This document shows, piece by piece, positions 33,568-41,891 of a stretch of DNA of 42,762 nt. The DNA is taken from NCBI GenBank assembly GCA_046757565.1, contig JBHHYN010000010.1, positions 1 through 42,762 on the forward strand. Direction: 5' to 3'. The position numbers and the translations under genes are program-made. The stretch's first letter is position 1. Each line of letters begins with the position of its first letter. The DNA is from JBHHYN01 sp046757565 (GTDB taxonomy: Bacteria; Pseudomonadota; Gammaproteobacteria; Eutrophobiales; Eutrophobiaceae). A model generated the notes under the pieces. It did not search any database and had not been told where the DNA came from. It saw nothing but the letters and a program-made list of their open reading frames with translations.

Positions 33568-34559
33568 TAATTAACAAAATCTGTATCCTTGGAGGCAGTG
33601 GATTCGTTGGACGCACACTTGCCAACCGCTTGACCAAAGACGGTTATCAGCTTCGTGTCCTGACCCGGGACCGCGAGGCCAATCGCAACGACCTGATCCT
33701 GTTACCGACTCTGGAGCTTAACGAAGCCAATATCCACGATCCGGAGCAGTTAAAACAGCAGTTTGCCGGCTGCGATGCCGTCATCAATCTGGTGGGTATC
33801 CTCAACGAACGCGGCAACTCCGGTGCCGGGTTCCGCTTCGTCCATGTCGATCTTGCCGAAAAAGTTATTGAAGCCTGTCAGGCAAACGGTATCAGAAGAT
33901 ACCTGCACATGAGCGCGCTCAATGCGGATGCCAAAAAAGGGCCCAGCCATTATCTGCGCACCAAGGGCGAAGCGGAAGATAGGGTACATGCGGCGCAAGG
34001 TATTGCTGTTACCAGCTTCAGGCCATCTGTAATATTTGGCGCCAATGACAGTTTTTTTAACCGTTTTGCCGGGCTGCTGAAATTGACACCCGTGGTCTTT
34101 CCACTTGCCTGCGCACAGGCGCGTTTTGCGCCGGTATATGTGGAAGATGTTGCGGAAGCGTTCAGCAGGGCCTTGACCGATCCGGACAGTTATGGGCAAC
34201 GCTATGAACTATGCGGTCCCAAAGAGTATACCCTGCTGCAACTGGTCCGCTACACAGTCCGCTGCACCGGCAGAAAACGCGCCATCATTGCGTTATCGGA
34301 CATTGTCTCAAGGGTGCAGGGCACACTGTTTGATGTTGCGGGTTTTGCCTTCAATATCCTGGGGTTGGAAAAACCGTTTTCTACAGACAATTATCTTTCG
34401 ACGAAAGTCGATAGTGTGTGTAAATGTAATGACCTGCAAATACTGGGAATTACAGCTACTGCCCTGGAAGGGGTAGTCCCGCACTATCTATCAAAACAGT
34501 TGCAACGTACGCACTATAACGACTATAGACAATATCCCCGGCGCAACAACGAACTCTAA
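33564..34559 (+). CDS. NAD(P)-binding protein, complex I NDUFA9-like
   Basis: 331 aa atypical short-chain dehydrogenase/epimerase. The Rossmann fold starts at once with ICILGGSGFVGRTLANRL (GGSGFVG at 10-16); INLVGILNE, YLHMSALNADAKKGPSHYLRTKGEAED (Tyr130, Lys134) and TSFRPSVIFGANDSFFNRFAGLL follow. This pattern is that of the NDUFA9-like group found as single genes in proteobacteria, where a role with quinones or complex I is suspected but unproven. Translation is coupled to slt by an ATGA overlap. Confidence 0.85.
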   Translation: MIINKICILGGSGFVGRTLANRLTKDGYQLRVLTRDREANRNDLILLPTLELNEANIHDPEQLKQQFAGCDAVINLVGILNERGNSGAGFRFVHVDLAEKVIEACQANGIRRYLHMSALNADAKKGPSHYLRTKGEAEDRVHAAQGIAVTSFRPSVIFGANDSFFNRFAGLLKLTPVVFPLACAQARFAPVYVEDVAEAFSRALTDPDSYGQRYELCGPKEYTLLQLVRYTVRCTGRKRAIIALSDIVSRVQGTLFDVAGFAFNILGLEKPFSTDNYLSTKVDSVCKCNDLQILGITATALEGVVPHYLSKQLQRTHYNDYRQYPRRNNEL

Positions 34560-34747
34560 AAAGATGTTTCCAACCCCCCTGCACGCCCATAAGACGTACA
34601 TGGTTTCCCGCTTTAGTGTGATCACAGCGGACGACACGGCGTGGTCATGCCGATTGAGCAGCATGAATCCTATGTGTACGTGGAACGGGAACAAGCTTAC
34701 AAGACAAACCATTCATTTCCCTTCTCTTCAGGGAGTCTGGTCGCCGC
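34560..34747. other. Intergenic region before the transporter gene
   Basis: 188 bases with no convincing promoter or hairpin. A short open frame (34564-34779) has no family features and overlaps the transporter start, so I treat it as chance. Confidence 0.4.
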
Positions 34748-36151
34748 ATGACACGCATCAGGCGGTCAAACATGGCTGACCGGGACGATTCGGCAAGCAT
34801 AGAAATATCTCGGCACAGTACTCCTACGTCGATCTACTCATGGCTGATGCAGCTTGTAGGTGTTACAGCAGAGGAGGTCCGTCCGGTTTGCTGGGCCTTT
34901 AGCTACTTTTTTTTCCTGTTGTGCAGTTATTACATCCTGCGCCCCATACGGGATGAAATGGGCATCGCCGGCGGGGTGGAGAACCTGCAGTGGTTGTTTA
35001 CCGGCACTTTTGTAGCGATGCTCGCCGTTGTCCCGTTGTTTGGCTGGATATCTTCCCGTTACCCGAGACAGAAATTTCTGCCTTATATCTATCTCTTCTT
35101 TATTGTCAATCTACTGCTGTTTTTCATGTTGTTCCAGTCAGACATCAGTCGCCCTTACGTCGCCCGGATCTTCTATATCTGGGTCAGTGTCTTCAACCTG
35201 TTCGTGGTATCGGTATTCTGGAGCTTCATGGCGGACATCTTCAATAACGAACAGGCAAAACGCCTGTTTGGTTTCATTGCCGCAGGCGGAACCAGCGGCG
35301 CCTTGGCCGGGCCGTTCCTGACTACCATTCTGGTTGAACAGTTAGGCCCCGAAAACCTGATGCTCCTCTCTGCGCTGCTCCTGGGCTGGGCCGTGTTGTG
35401 CATACAACAACTCAATAAATGGCAAATGAATCAGAGTCTGAACAAAGCCGGACCGGCGACAGCAACGGACAAGGATCGGGTGCATAATATCCCTATGGGG
35501 GGCGGGATATTTGCCGGGATTCGTCTGGTCTTTAATTCTCCTTACCTGTCAGGGATCTGCCTGTTGATTCTGCTGTATACGACCCTGTCAACCTTTATCT
35601 ATTTCCAACAGGCACAGATCATCCGCGACAGCTTTTCCGATCCCCCGGCCCGCATCAAGATGTTCGCCAGCATTGATCTCGCGGTTAACGCCCTGACAAT
35701 CGGGATCCAGCTCTTCCTTACCGGGCGCATCGTGAAAAGGTTTGGTATAGCCACGACCCTGGCATTGATCCCGCTGTGTCTGGCCGTTGGATTTATATCC
35801 CTGTGGTATGCACCTGTGTTAATGGTGCTGGTTGTCGTGCAGGTCACGCGACGTGCCGGTAATTATGCCATCATGCGGCCTGCCCGTGAAATGCTCTATG
35901 TCGTCCTTGGCAAGGAAGAAAAATACAAGGCCAAAAACTTCATCGATACCGCCGTCTACCGGGGCGGAGACGTCTTTGGGGCCTGGGTCTATGCCGGTCT
36001 GCGCGGGATTGGACTCACTCTTTCAGGCATCGCCCTGATCGCCGTGCCTGTCGCGGCCATGTGGGCATGTGTTGCATTCAAACTGGGCAAGAGGCAGGAA
36101 CAACTGGCGTTGCAGACGTCAGAGAAAACTATACCGGAGGAGATCAGCTAA
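34748..36151 (+). CDS. ATP/ADP-translocase-like (NTP/NDP exchanger) membrane transporter
   Basis: 467 aa with about 12 helices. After a polar 30-residue N-terminus comes FSYFFFLLCSYYILRPIRDEMGI, the first helix with the YYxLRPxRDE motif typical of Npt/TLC-like transporters, then GFIAAGGTSGALAGPFLTTILVEQLG and RRAGNYAIMRPAREMLYVVLGKEEKYKAKNFIDTAVYRGGD, also typical. True parasites use such proteins to import host ATP; free-living relatives have unknown substrates, and some are filed as MFS proteins. Start at 34748 (GGGAG 12 bases upstream) or at the ATG at 34772. The stop overlaps the next start (TAATG). Confidence 0.78.
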   Translation: MTRIRRSNMADRDDSASIEISRHSTPTSIYSWLMQLVGVTAEEVRPVCWAFSYFFFLLCSYYILRPIRDEMGIAGGVENLQWLFTGTFVAMLAVVPLFGWISSRYPRQKFLPYIYLFFIVNLLLFFMLFQSDISRPYVARIFYIWVSVFNLFVVSVFWSFMADIFNNEQAKRLFGFIAAGGTSGALAGPFLTTILVEQLGPENLMLLSALLLGWAVLCIQQLNKWQMNQSLNKAGPATATDKDRVHNIPMGGGIFAGIRLVFNSPYLSGICLLILLYTTLSTFIYFQQAQIIRDSFSDPPARIKMFASIDLAVNALTIGIQLFLTGRIVKRFGIATTLALIPLCLAVGFISLWYAPVLMVLVVVQVTRRAGNYAIMRPAREMLYVVLGKEEKYKAKNFIDTAVYRGGDVFGAWVYAGLRGIGLTLSGIALIAVPVAAMWACVAFKLGKRQEQLALQTSEKTIPEEIS

Positions 36152-37086
36152 TGAATAGGAACGGATCATCGCTATCAAGAAGAGCGTTATTACAGGCCCT
36201 TTGCACTACAACGGCAGCATTAAACCTGTCACCGCGGCTGCTATTTGCTGAAACCCTGGAGAAGATTATCCGTCATATCCCCGGCACGCGGGAACCGCTG
36301 GCCATCATCGGCGTGGGTTCATCCCTTACCTTCGATATCGACAGCGGCGCTATCAATCGGTCCCAACTCATACCGGTGATGCAGACCTTCTTTGATGGGG
36401 GCGGTCAAGTGATCGATACTTCACCCATGTATGGCAATGCCGAGACAGTCATAGGCAAACTGCTCGGAGCGGTTACCGGCATGGAAAAACCGTTCCTCGC
36501 CACCAAGGTATGGACCTTTGGCAAGGCAGACGGGATCAGACAGATGCGGCGTTCCATGCAGCGCATGGGAGTCAGGGTGATGGATCTGATGCAGATCCAC
36601 AATCTGCGCGACTGGAAAGTCCATATCGCGACACTCAGAGACTGGAAACAACAGGGAAAGATCCGTTATACCGGAATTACCACCTCCCACGGCATGAACC
36701 ATGAGGAACTTGAGATGATATTAAAAACAGAAGCGCTGGACTTCGTACAGTTCAGTTACAATATAGAAAATCGTGTGGCGGAACAACGATTGTTACCCAT
36801 AGCGAAAGATAAGGGTATTGCCACTCTAATCAACCGCCCTTTCCAGCGGGGATATCTGTTTCGCAAGATTAAAGGTAAACCCCTGCCCGGCTGGACGTCA
36901 GAGTTTGACTGCAACAGCTGGGGACAGTTCTTTCTGAAATTTGTTGCTTCCCACCCTGATGTCACCTGCATTATCCCTGCAACATCAAAGTTGAAGCACA
37001 TGATTGACAACATGGCGGCGGGATTCGGGCGTCTGCCCGATGCCGGGATGCGACAACGTATGCTTCAATATATGGCCTCACTCTAG
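36151..37086 (+). CDS. Aldo/keto reductase with Tat signal
   Basis: 311 aa from the ATG at 36151, which is coupled to the transporter stop (TAATG) and has GGAGG upstream. The N-terminus NRNGSSLSRRALLQALCTTTAALNLSP is a twin-arginine export signal (SRRALLQ, then a weakly hydrophobic stretch), so a folded, cofactor-loaded enzyme should reach the periplasm. The AKR tetrad is Asp89, Tyr94 (DTSPMYG), Lys119 (ATKVW) and His150 (MQIHNLRDW). The C-terminal nucleotide site (TCIIPATSKLKHMIDNMAAGFG) is complete. A periplasmic NADPH enzyme needs an explanation, because NADPH is not available there unless carried in. Confidence 0.85.
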   Translation: MNRNGSSLSRRALLQALCTTTAALNLSPRLLFAETLEKIIRHIPGTREPLAIIGVGSSLTFDIDSGAINRSQLIPVMQTFFDGGGQVIDTSPMYGNAETVIGKLLGAVTGMEKPFLATKVWTFGKADGIRQMRRSMQRMGVRVMDLMQIHNLRDWKVHIATLRDWKQQGKIRYTGITTSHGMNHEELEMILKTEALDFVQFSYNIENRVAEQRLLPIAKDKGIATLINRPFQRGYLFRKIKGKPLPGWTSEFDCNSWGQFFLKFVASHPDVTCIIPATSKLKHMIDNMAAGFGRLPDAGMRQRMLQYMASL

Positions 37087-37152
37087 ACATCAAGTAAATT
37101 CCAGGCATAGGAGCTTGTACAGGCGAATGAACAAACTACTGCAAGCGGATTA

Positions 37153-38361
37153 ATGAAAATCTATCAAGTTGGTGGCGCTGTTCGCGATAAACTGCTCGGC
37201 CTGCAGGTAAAAGATCGTGACTGGGTGGTAGTCGGGAGCACAGCGGAAGAGATGCTGTCCCTGGGTTATCAGCCCGTTGGCAAGGCGTTCCCGGTATTCC
37301 TGCATCCAGAGACCCATGAAGAATATGCCCTGGCCCGCACGGAGCGCAAGACCGGCCCCGGCTATAAGGGTTTCGCCTTCGATACAGCGGCCGATGTCTC
37401 GCTGGAAGAGGATCTAAAACGGCGTGATCTGACCATTAATGCCATCGCCGAAGATGAACAGGGTAATCTTACCGATCCCTTTCACGGCAAGGCGGATCTT
37501 GATGCGGGGATCATCCGGCATGTCTCGCCGGCATTCGTGGAAGACCCGCTACGGGTATTGCGGGTGGCGCGATTTGCCGCACGATTTGGATTTACTATTG
37601 CCGATGAGACCAGACACCTCATGCAGGCCATCAGCAAAAGCGGAGAACTGGACAGCCTGGTAGCGGAACGGGTCTGGGCCGAGTTGGAGCGCGCCCTCGG
37701 TGAAAAGGGACCGGTACGTTTCTTTACCGTGTTACGGGAATGCGATGCGTTGCAACAGCTGTTTCCAGAAATCGACAGACTCTTTGGTATCCCCCAGCCG
37801 CAGCAATACCATCCCGAGATCGATACGGGTCTGCATACCATGATGGTCCTGGAACAGGCGTGCAGGTTGACTGAAGATACATCCATACGATTCGCAGCCC
37901 TGGTACATGATCTTGGCAAGGGGCTGACTCCGAAGGAACAATGGCCCGGTCACCATGGCCATGAAGAACGCAGTGTTGGCCTTATCCATGCACTATGCGA
38001 CCGCTTCCATATTCCGGGCAAGTACCGCGAACTTGCCGTTATCGTGGCCCGGCATCACCTGGAATGCCACCGTATCAGGGAACTTCGGCCGGAAACAATC
38101 CTGAAAAAACTGGAAGCCATTGATGCCTTGCGCCGCCCTGAACGTTTTCAGCAATACCTCATCGCCTGCGAGGCTGATGCACGCGGCAGACAGGGAATGG
38201 AGGATCAGGATTATCCCCAGGCGCAGCTGTTCCGTCACTACCTGGAGGCTGCAACCAGGGTCGATACAACACCGTTACGAGACCAGGGGCTGGATGGCAC
38301 GGCCATGGCTGAGGCGATTAGAAAAAAACGTATCGCAGCGATATCAAGCACTTGCCTATAG
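37153..38361 (+). CDS. cca: Multifunctional CCA-adding enzyme
   Basis: 402 aa. It adds or repairs the 3' CCA end of tRNAs. The nucleotidyltransferase head has YQVGGAVRDKLLG (7-12) and the metal pair Asp21/Asp23 in KDRDWVVVGS, then LKRRDLTINAIAED (89-101) that reads the base by protein template. An HD phosphohydrolase domain (RFAALVHDLGKGLTP, His252 and Asp253) gives the 2',3'-cyclic phosphodiesterase and phosphatase activity typical of gammaproteobacterial Cca. cca near uppP is an ancestral neighbourhood. Confidence 0.96.
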   Translation: MKIYQVGGAVRDKLLGLQVKDRDWVVVGSTAEEMLSLGYQPVGKAFPVFLHPETHEEYALARTERKTGPGYKGFAFDTAADVSLEEDLKRRDLTINAIAEDEQGNLTDPFHGKADLDAGIIRHVSPAFVEDPLRVLRVARFAARFGFTIADETRHLMQAISKSGELDSLVAERVWAELERALGEKGPVRFFTVLRECDALQQLFPEIDRLFGIPQPQQYHPEIDTGLHTMMVLEQACRLTEDTSIRFAALVHDLGKGLTPKEQWPGHHGHEERSVGLIHALCDRFHIPGKYRELAVIVARHHLECHRIRELRPETILKKLEAIDALRRPERFQQYLIACEADARGRQGMEDQDYPQAQLFRHYLEAATRVDTTPLRDQGLDGTAMAEAIRKKRIAAISSTCL

Positions 38362-38408
38362 GGATATAGGTAAGGGACGTGAGCAGGAGCGGAAGCTTTG
38401 CATGGATA

Positions 38409-38434
38409 CCGGATAACCGCTTTGCGGTTTCCGG
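38409..38434. repeat. REP-like palindrome downstream of cca
   Basis: CCGGATAACCGC, loop TTT, GCGGTTTCCGG: a near-perfect hairpin followed by CATGACG. The bordering motif TGACG with the opposite ATCC side resembles the CGTCATTCC...GGAATCCA palindromes at 41391 and 41669. It may serve as a transcription end for cca or be a member of a dispersed repeat family. Confidence 0.6.
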
Positions 38435-38467
38435 CATGACGAAAAATGTTAACGGGGCAGCAGTGGA

Positions 38468-39121
38468 ATGAAAGGAAAATTTTTTCTCCTGTTTTATCTT
38501 GCGTTATGCTGTTTTATGGCAAAGGCCCCGGCGACAGAGGTGTTGTCGATTGCCGCTTTTTCAAAATCAGGTCTGGAGGGGTGGCAGGAAAAGCTGTTTA
38601 CAGGGAAGACGACCTATCGATTAGTCCAGTCGGGAAACCATACCGTTCTGAAGGCGGAAAGCCGGGACAGTGCTTCCAGTCTCATAAAAAAAATACGCGT
38701 CGATCTTGAGCGTTACCCCTATCTGAACTGGAAGTGGAGAATAGAAAAGCGGCTGGCAACCGGGAATGAGACAAAAAAAACCGGGGATGATTACGCCGCC
38801 AGGATTTATGTGGTCATTGATGGAGGGATGATGGCGTGGAGGACCAGAGCAGTAAACTATGTTTGGGCAAACAGGGCGTCAAAAGGTGAAGTCTGGGCGA
38901 ATGCCTTCGCCGGTAAAGACTCGATGATCATGGCGCTGAGGTCCAGCGAGAGCAAAACAGCCACCTGGTATACCGAAAAAAGAGATGTGTATAAAGACAT
39001 CCGGAGACTGTTTGGAAAGGAGGTTCGCTTCGTCGATGCCATTGCAATAATGACCGATACGGACAACAGCCATGGCCAGGTAGAATCCTGCTACGGCGAT
39101 ATATATTTCTCCTCTGAGTAA
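38468..39121 (+). CDS. DUF3047-domain exported protein
   Basis: 217 aa. A signal peptide (about 1-22, FFLLFYLALCCFMAKAPATE) is followed by a DUF3047 domain with KSGLEGWQEKLFTGKTTYRLVQSG, YLNWKWRIEKRLATGNETKKTGDDYAARIYVVIDGG and FVDAIAIMTDTDNSHGQVESCYGDIYF. The fold is predicted to be a beta-sandwich, function unknown. It is not clearly in an operon; the REP-like palindrome separates it from cca, and uppP converges from the other side. Confidence 0.85.
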   Translation: MKGKFFLLFYLALCCFMAKAPATEVLSIAAFSKSGLEGWQEKLFTGKTTYRLVQSGNHTVLKAESRDSASSLIKKIRVDLERYPYLNWKWRIEKRLATGNETKKTGDDYAARIYVVIDGGMMAWRTRAVNYVWANRASKGEVWANAFAGKDSMIMALRSSESKTATWYTEKRDVYKDIRRLFGKEVRFVDAIAIMTDTDNSHGQVESCYGDIYFSSE

Positions 39122-39182
39122 ATCGATCACCGCTCAACACATAACCCGAATAAGGAGGTTTTGCTCAAATTGCATAACCAGG

Positions 39183-39980
39183 TTACACGAATACGTAAAT
39201 CAACACGCCCCCCAGCAATACGCGATACACCACATACGGCAACATACCGGTCTGTTCCAGAAATTTCAGGAAGTAGTGAATAGTGAGCAGGGCACTTACA
39301 CCCGAGACGATTATCATAGTAAAAAAAGCATCCCAATCCGTGGCCGTAGCCTGCAAAAAGTATTTTAACGTTTCATAACCACCGGCCAGGATGATGGTCG
39401 GCACTGCCAGTAAAAAGGAGAACCGCGCCGCGCTTTTACGCTCCAGTCCCAACATCAATCCTGCTGTCATGGTGATCCCGGAGCGGGAGGTGCCGGGTAT
39501 GATCGCCAGTACTTGTGCCCCACCTATGATCAGCGCATCCCGCAAGGTAATTTTTTCAATGTTGCGGATGCGTGCAGCAGTGACATCAGCCCACCACAGC
39601 AACAAGCCGAATACGATTGAGGCCATGGCAATAATGAACGGGTTACGAAACCATGTTGCAGCGATATCGTGGAGCAGATAGCCGCCGCCGGCGATAGGTG
39701 CGGTAGCAATGATCAGATACCAGAATAGACGACTGTCGTGACTATGGGCCTTATGTACCAGACTTTTAAATCCCGCGGTAACGATCATTTTGAGATCCGC
39801 GTGTAAATAGATTATCACGGCCCCCAGGCTGCCAATATGTGCCGCTATATCATAGACCAGGCCCTGATCCTGCCAACCCATGAAGCGCGGTAATAAAATC
39901 AGATGGGCGGAACTGGAAACAGGCAGAAATTCTGTCAGCCCCTGTAACAATCCCAGCACGATCAGATGAAGTAGCGGCAA
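39183..39980 (-). CDS. uppP: Undecaprenyl-diphosphatase UppP/BacA
   Basis: 265 aa polytopic membrane enzyme. It removes a phosphate from undecaprenyl pyrophosphate so that the lipid carrier can be reused for peptidoglycan and glycan synthesis; it also gives bacitracin resistance. Signatures: LLQGLTEFLPVSSSAHLIL (Glu17, Ser22-24, His26) and IPGTSRSGITMTAGLMLG (162-178, with Arg166). Length is normal. It is convergent with DUF3047. Confidence 0.95.
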   Translation of the reverse strand: MPLLHLIVLGLLQGLTEFLPVSSSAHLILLPRFMGWQDQGLVYDIAAHIGSLGAVIIYLHADLKMIVTAGFKSLVHKAHSHDSRLFWYLIIATAPIAGGGYLLHDIAATWFRNPFIIAMASIVFGLLLWWADVTAARIRNIEKITLRDALIIGGAQVLAIIPGTSRSGITMTAGLMLGLERKSAARFSFLLAVPTIILAGGYETLKYFLQATATDWDAFFTMIIVSGVSALLTIHYFLKFLEQTGMLPYVVYRVLLGGVLIYVFV

Positions 39981-40098
39981 ATAAGTTTCCCTGGTAAAAA
40001 TAGTTTAAGAGATTGGAAGGTGAACGACTCTTACCACAAGTTATATGACGTGTTTTTGTTTACTATATAGTACCTCCATCAACCGGCACAAGCTGCGG

Positions 40099-41310
40099 CT
40101 AAAGACGCCTGCGCTGATCGGCCAGTTCAAATCCCATCAAAGCACCGTCAAATTGCTTACTCAATGCGATTACCTTGAAGCGTTCCCCCATTTCTCCCGG
40201 CAGGGTCAATATTTTTACCTGCCGGGTAATTTCCATTAATGATTTTTGATTATCTCCGGCACAGGCGGGGACCATGCTGTCGAGACCACATGCCATCAGG
40301 AAATGTGCCTGGGTGGTAAACCCATTTACTTCAAGTCCGGCCGCTACTGCCGCTTCCGCCACGGCAGTAAAATCCACCGATGCAGTGATATCCTGCAGAC
40401 CCGGATACAGAAAGGGATCGCTATGGACACGATGCCGGTAATGGCATAGCAAAGTCCCCTCTGTCCGCTGCGGGTGATAATACTCATGGGCCGGATAACC
40501 GTAGTCCACAAACAGCATCACGCCCTGCGCCAAGCTATCGGACAAAGAACGCATCCAGGCGGGCAGATCGGTATTGATCTCCAGGATATAGCCATCCGGC
40601 CATTCGCTTTGCAGTTTTCTCCGGATACGTTCAACCTGATTAGCCAGTTCGCCGGATGCCGCAACCCGCCCCCAGGAAAAAGCGTTATCCTGCCATAATA
40701 CCTGTAATTCACAGGGATTCTTATCGGCCATTACGATTCGGTGTGTCGGCTGGGCATCGATCACCTCATTAGCAAGGAACAGGCCTTTGACGGGTGTGCC
40801 CGGCAGCCTGTCCAGCCACTCGACTGTTGTGAGCAATTCAGGGACTCGTTCCGCCAGCTGTTGTTGCTGGCGCTGGCGAAGATCGGCGCTGGGTTCCAGG
40901 ATTAAATATTTTTCCGGCAGGCATTTCCTCTGTTTAAGCTCCGTTAAAATATCAACGGCCATGGTGCCTGTTCCTGCACCAAATTCCAGAATAATGCCAC
41001 CCTGAAGGGCCCGGATGATCTGTTCAGACTGCCTCGCCAGGCAACGGGAGAAAAGGGGAGAGACCTCCGGTGCGGTGATGAAGTCTCCTTCTACTCCAAA
41101 CTTTCTGGCGCCGGCACTATAGTAACCCAGTCCGGGTTCATACAGGACCTTCTGCATATAGCGCTTGAAGCTGATATGACCATGGTTCGCCTCGATTCCG
41201 GCACGAATATTTTCCGTCAGCCGGTGACTGTGGGCGAGTGCTGCGGCAGTCGGCGCCGGCAGGCAGGCCTGACTGTCACTGCAGGCGGTCTCACGTCCGG
41301 ACAAGTGCAT
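40099..41310 (-). CDS. MidA/NDUFAF7-type SAM-dependent methyltransferase
   Basis: 403 aa. Family features: YEPGLGYYSAGARKFGVEGDFITAPEVSPLFSRCLARQ (about 57-94) and the SAM loop ILEFGAGTGTMAVDIL (107-122, GAGTGT at 111-116), then NEVIDAQPTHRI and LFVDYGYPAHEYYHPQRTEGTLLCHYRHRVHSDPF. Mitochondrial NDUFAF7/MidA methylates an arginine of complex I subunit NDUFS2; bacterial relatives are widespread with unproven targets. It is 120 bases upstream, on the same strand, of uppP. Confidence 0.9.
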   Translation of the reverse strand: MHLSGRETACSDSQACLPAPTAAALAHSHRLTENIRAGIEANHGHISFKRYMQKVLYEPGLGYYSAGARKFGVEGDFITAPEVSPLFSRCLARQSEQIIRALQGGIILEFGAGTGTMAVDILTELKQRKCLPEKYLILEPSADLRQRQQQQLAERVPELLTTVEWLDRLPGTPVKGLFLANEVIDAQPTHRIVMADKNPCELQVLWQDNAFSWGRVAASGELANQVERIRRKLQSEWPDGYILEINTDLPAWMRSLSDSLAQGVMLFVDYGYPAHEYYHPQRTEGTLLCHYRHRVHSDPFLYPGLQDITASVDFTAVAEAAVAAGLEVNGFTTQAHFLMACGLDSMVPACAGDNQKSLMEITRQVKILTLPGEMGERFKVIALSKQFDGALMGFELADQRRRL

Positions 41311-41345
41311 CGTTATACCGGGTAAATGCCGTCTTTATAAAAATG

Positions 41346-41370
41346 GCTCTTCCGCAGAATCTGTGGGTAG
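41346..41370 (+). repeat. Left terminal inverted repeat of the MITE-like element
   Basis: 25 bases, outer edge GCTCTT, inner edge GGGTAG. It is the perfect reverse complement of 41798-41822. Confidence 0.8.
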
Positions 41371-41390
41371 ATACATGCAAAGTAAGCGTT

Positions 41391-41417
41391 CCGTCATTCC
41401 CGTGCAAACGGGAATCC
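41391..41417 (+). repeat. 27-bp palindromic repeat, copy 1
   Basis: CCGTCATTCCCGTGCAAACG then GGAATCC. It contains ATTCCCGT-GCAA-ACGGGAAT, an 8-bp perfect stem with a 4-base loop. It is the exact reverse complement of 41669-41695. Palindromes of the CGTCATTCCCG...CGGGAATCCA type are frequent dispersed repeats in gammaproteobacteria. Confidence 0.85.
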
Positions 41418-41668
41418 AGTAAAACAAATCGCTTTTCCTCATTATTTTACGATGGTCTTATAGAAAACTGTCGTGTATTGAGCCTGGTTGACTCTCGGTA
41501 ATCTATTAATGAGAACGGTTATTCACTCGGCTTTGGCTTTGAAAACCTGTTCCTGACGTTTTCTACCGCTTACTTCCATGTAAGCGTCCTCGACTCTGTC
41601 TGGAAAATATGTTCCTGATATTTTCTCGAGCAATTGCCGAGGACGTGCGAGAACGACCATGCAGTCGT

Positions 41669-41695
41669 GGATTCCCGTTTGCACGGGAATGACGG
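41669..41695 (-). repeat. 27-bp palindromic repeat, copy 2
   Basis: Exact reverse complement of 41391-41417, 251 bases further on, so the pair could form a large stem-loop nested within the MITE-like element. Confidence 0.85.
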
Positions 41696-41797
41696 CCGTT
41701 ATTAGTTCCCGGTTACATGGTGACACAGAATCGAAACAGCCTGGTTCAGGTCTAACAAGTTGTATTTAAAATCATTTTGATACCCCATCTTTTTTGG

Positions 41798-41822
41798 CTA
41801 CCCACAGATTCTGCGGAAGAGC
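41798..41822 (-). repeat. Right terminal inverted repeat of the MITE-like element
   Basis: CTACCCACAGATTCTGCGGA then AGAGC; the perfect reverse complement of 41346-41370. Its outer edge lies 70 bases before the pteridine reductase start, so its insertion may have changed that gene's promoter. Confidence 0.8.
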
Positions 41823-41891
41823 TATGAAAATTAAAACTGCCCTATATGCTGAAAATCTAATACGATAGCACAAACTCATGTTTGCCAGGTC

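Larger units (their letters stand above)
41346..41822. mobile_element. MITE-like element with perfect 25-bp terminal inverted repeats
   Basis: The left end (41346-41370, GCTCTTCCGCAGAATCTGTG then GGTAG) is the exact reverse complement of the right end (41798-41822). The body is 477 bp and codes for nothing recognisable. The ends share most of their core with the contig-end repeats at 1-47 and 42714-42760, differing at CCG/CAG and in the inner edge. No clean target duplication is seen: flanks TATAAAAA and TATGAAAA are only similar. Confidence 0.65.
41311..41891. other. 581-bp gene-free region holding a MITE-like element
   Basis: There is no convincing gene here. Most of it is the 477-bp inverted-repeat element at 41346-41822, with two copies of a 27-bp palindromic repeat inside. 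A 67-codon open frame on the minus strand (41523-41726) runs through one repeat copy and has no family features. Confidence 0.7.

Noticed and set aside
34564..34779. 71-codon plus-strand frame between the NDUFA9-like gene and the transporter
   Set aside because: No ribosome-binding site or family resemblance, and it overlaps the transporter start.
41523..41726. 67-codon minus-strand frame in the gene-free region
   Set aside because: It passes through one copy of a 27-bp palindromic repeat, giving the typical repeat-derived residues VIPVQTGIHD, and has no start signal. Perhaps a remnant, but not a gene I can defend.
41346..41822. CRISPR array
   Set aside because: The repeats here are inverted pairs, not regularly spaced direct repeats, and no cas gene is present in the window.
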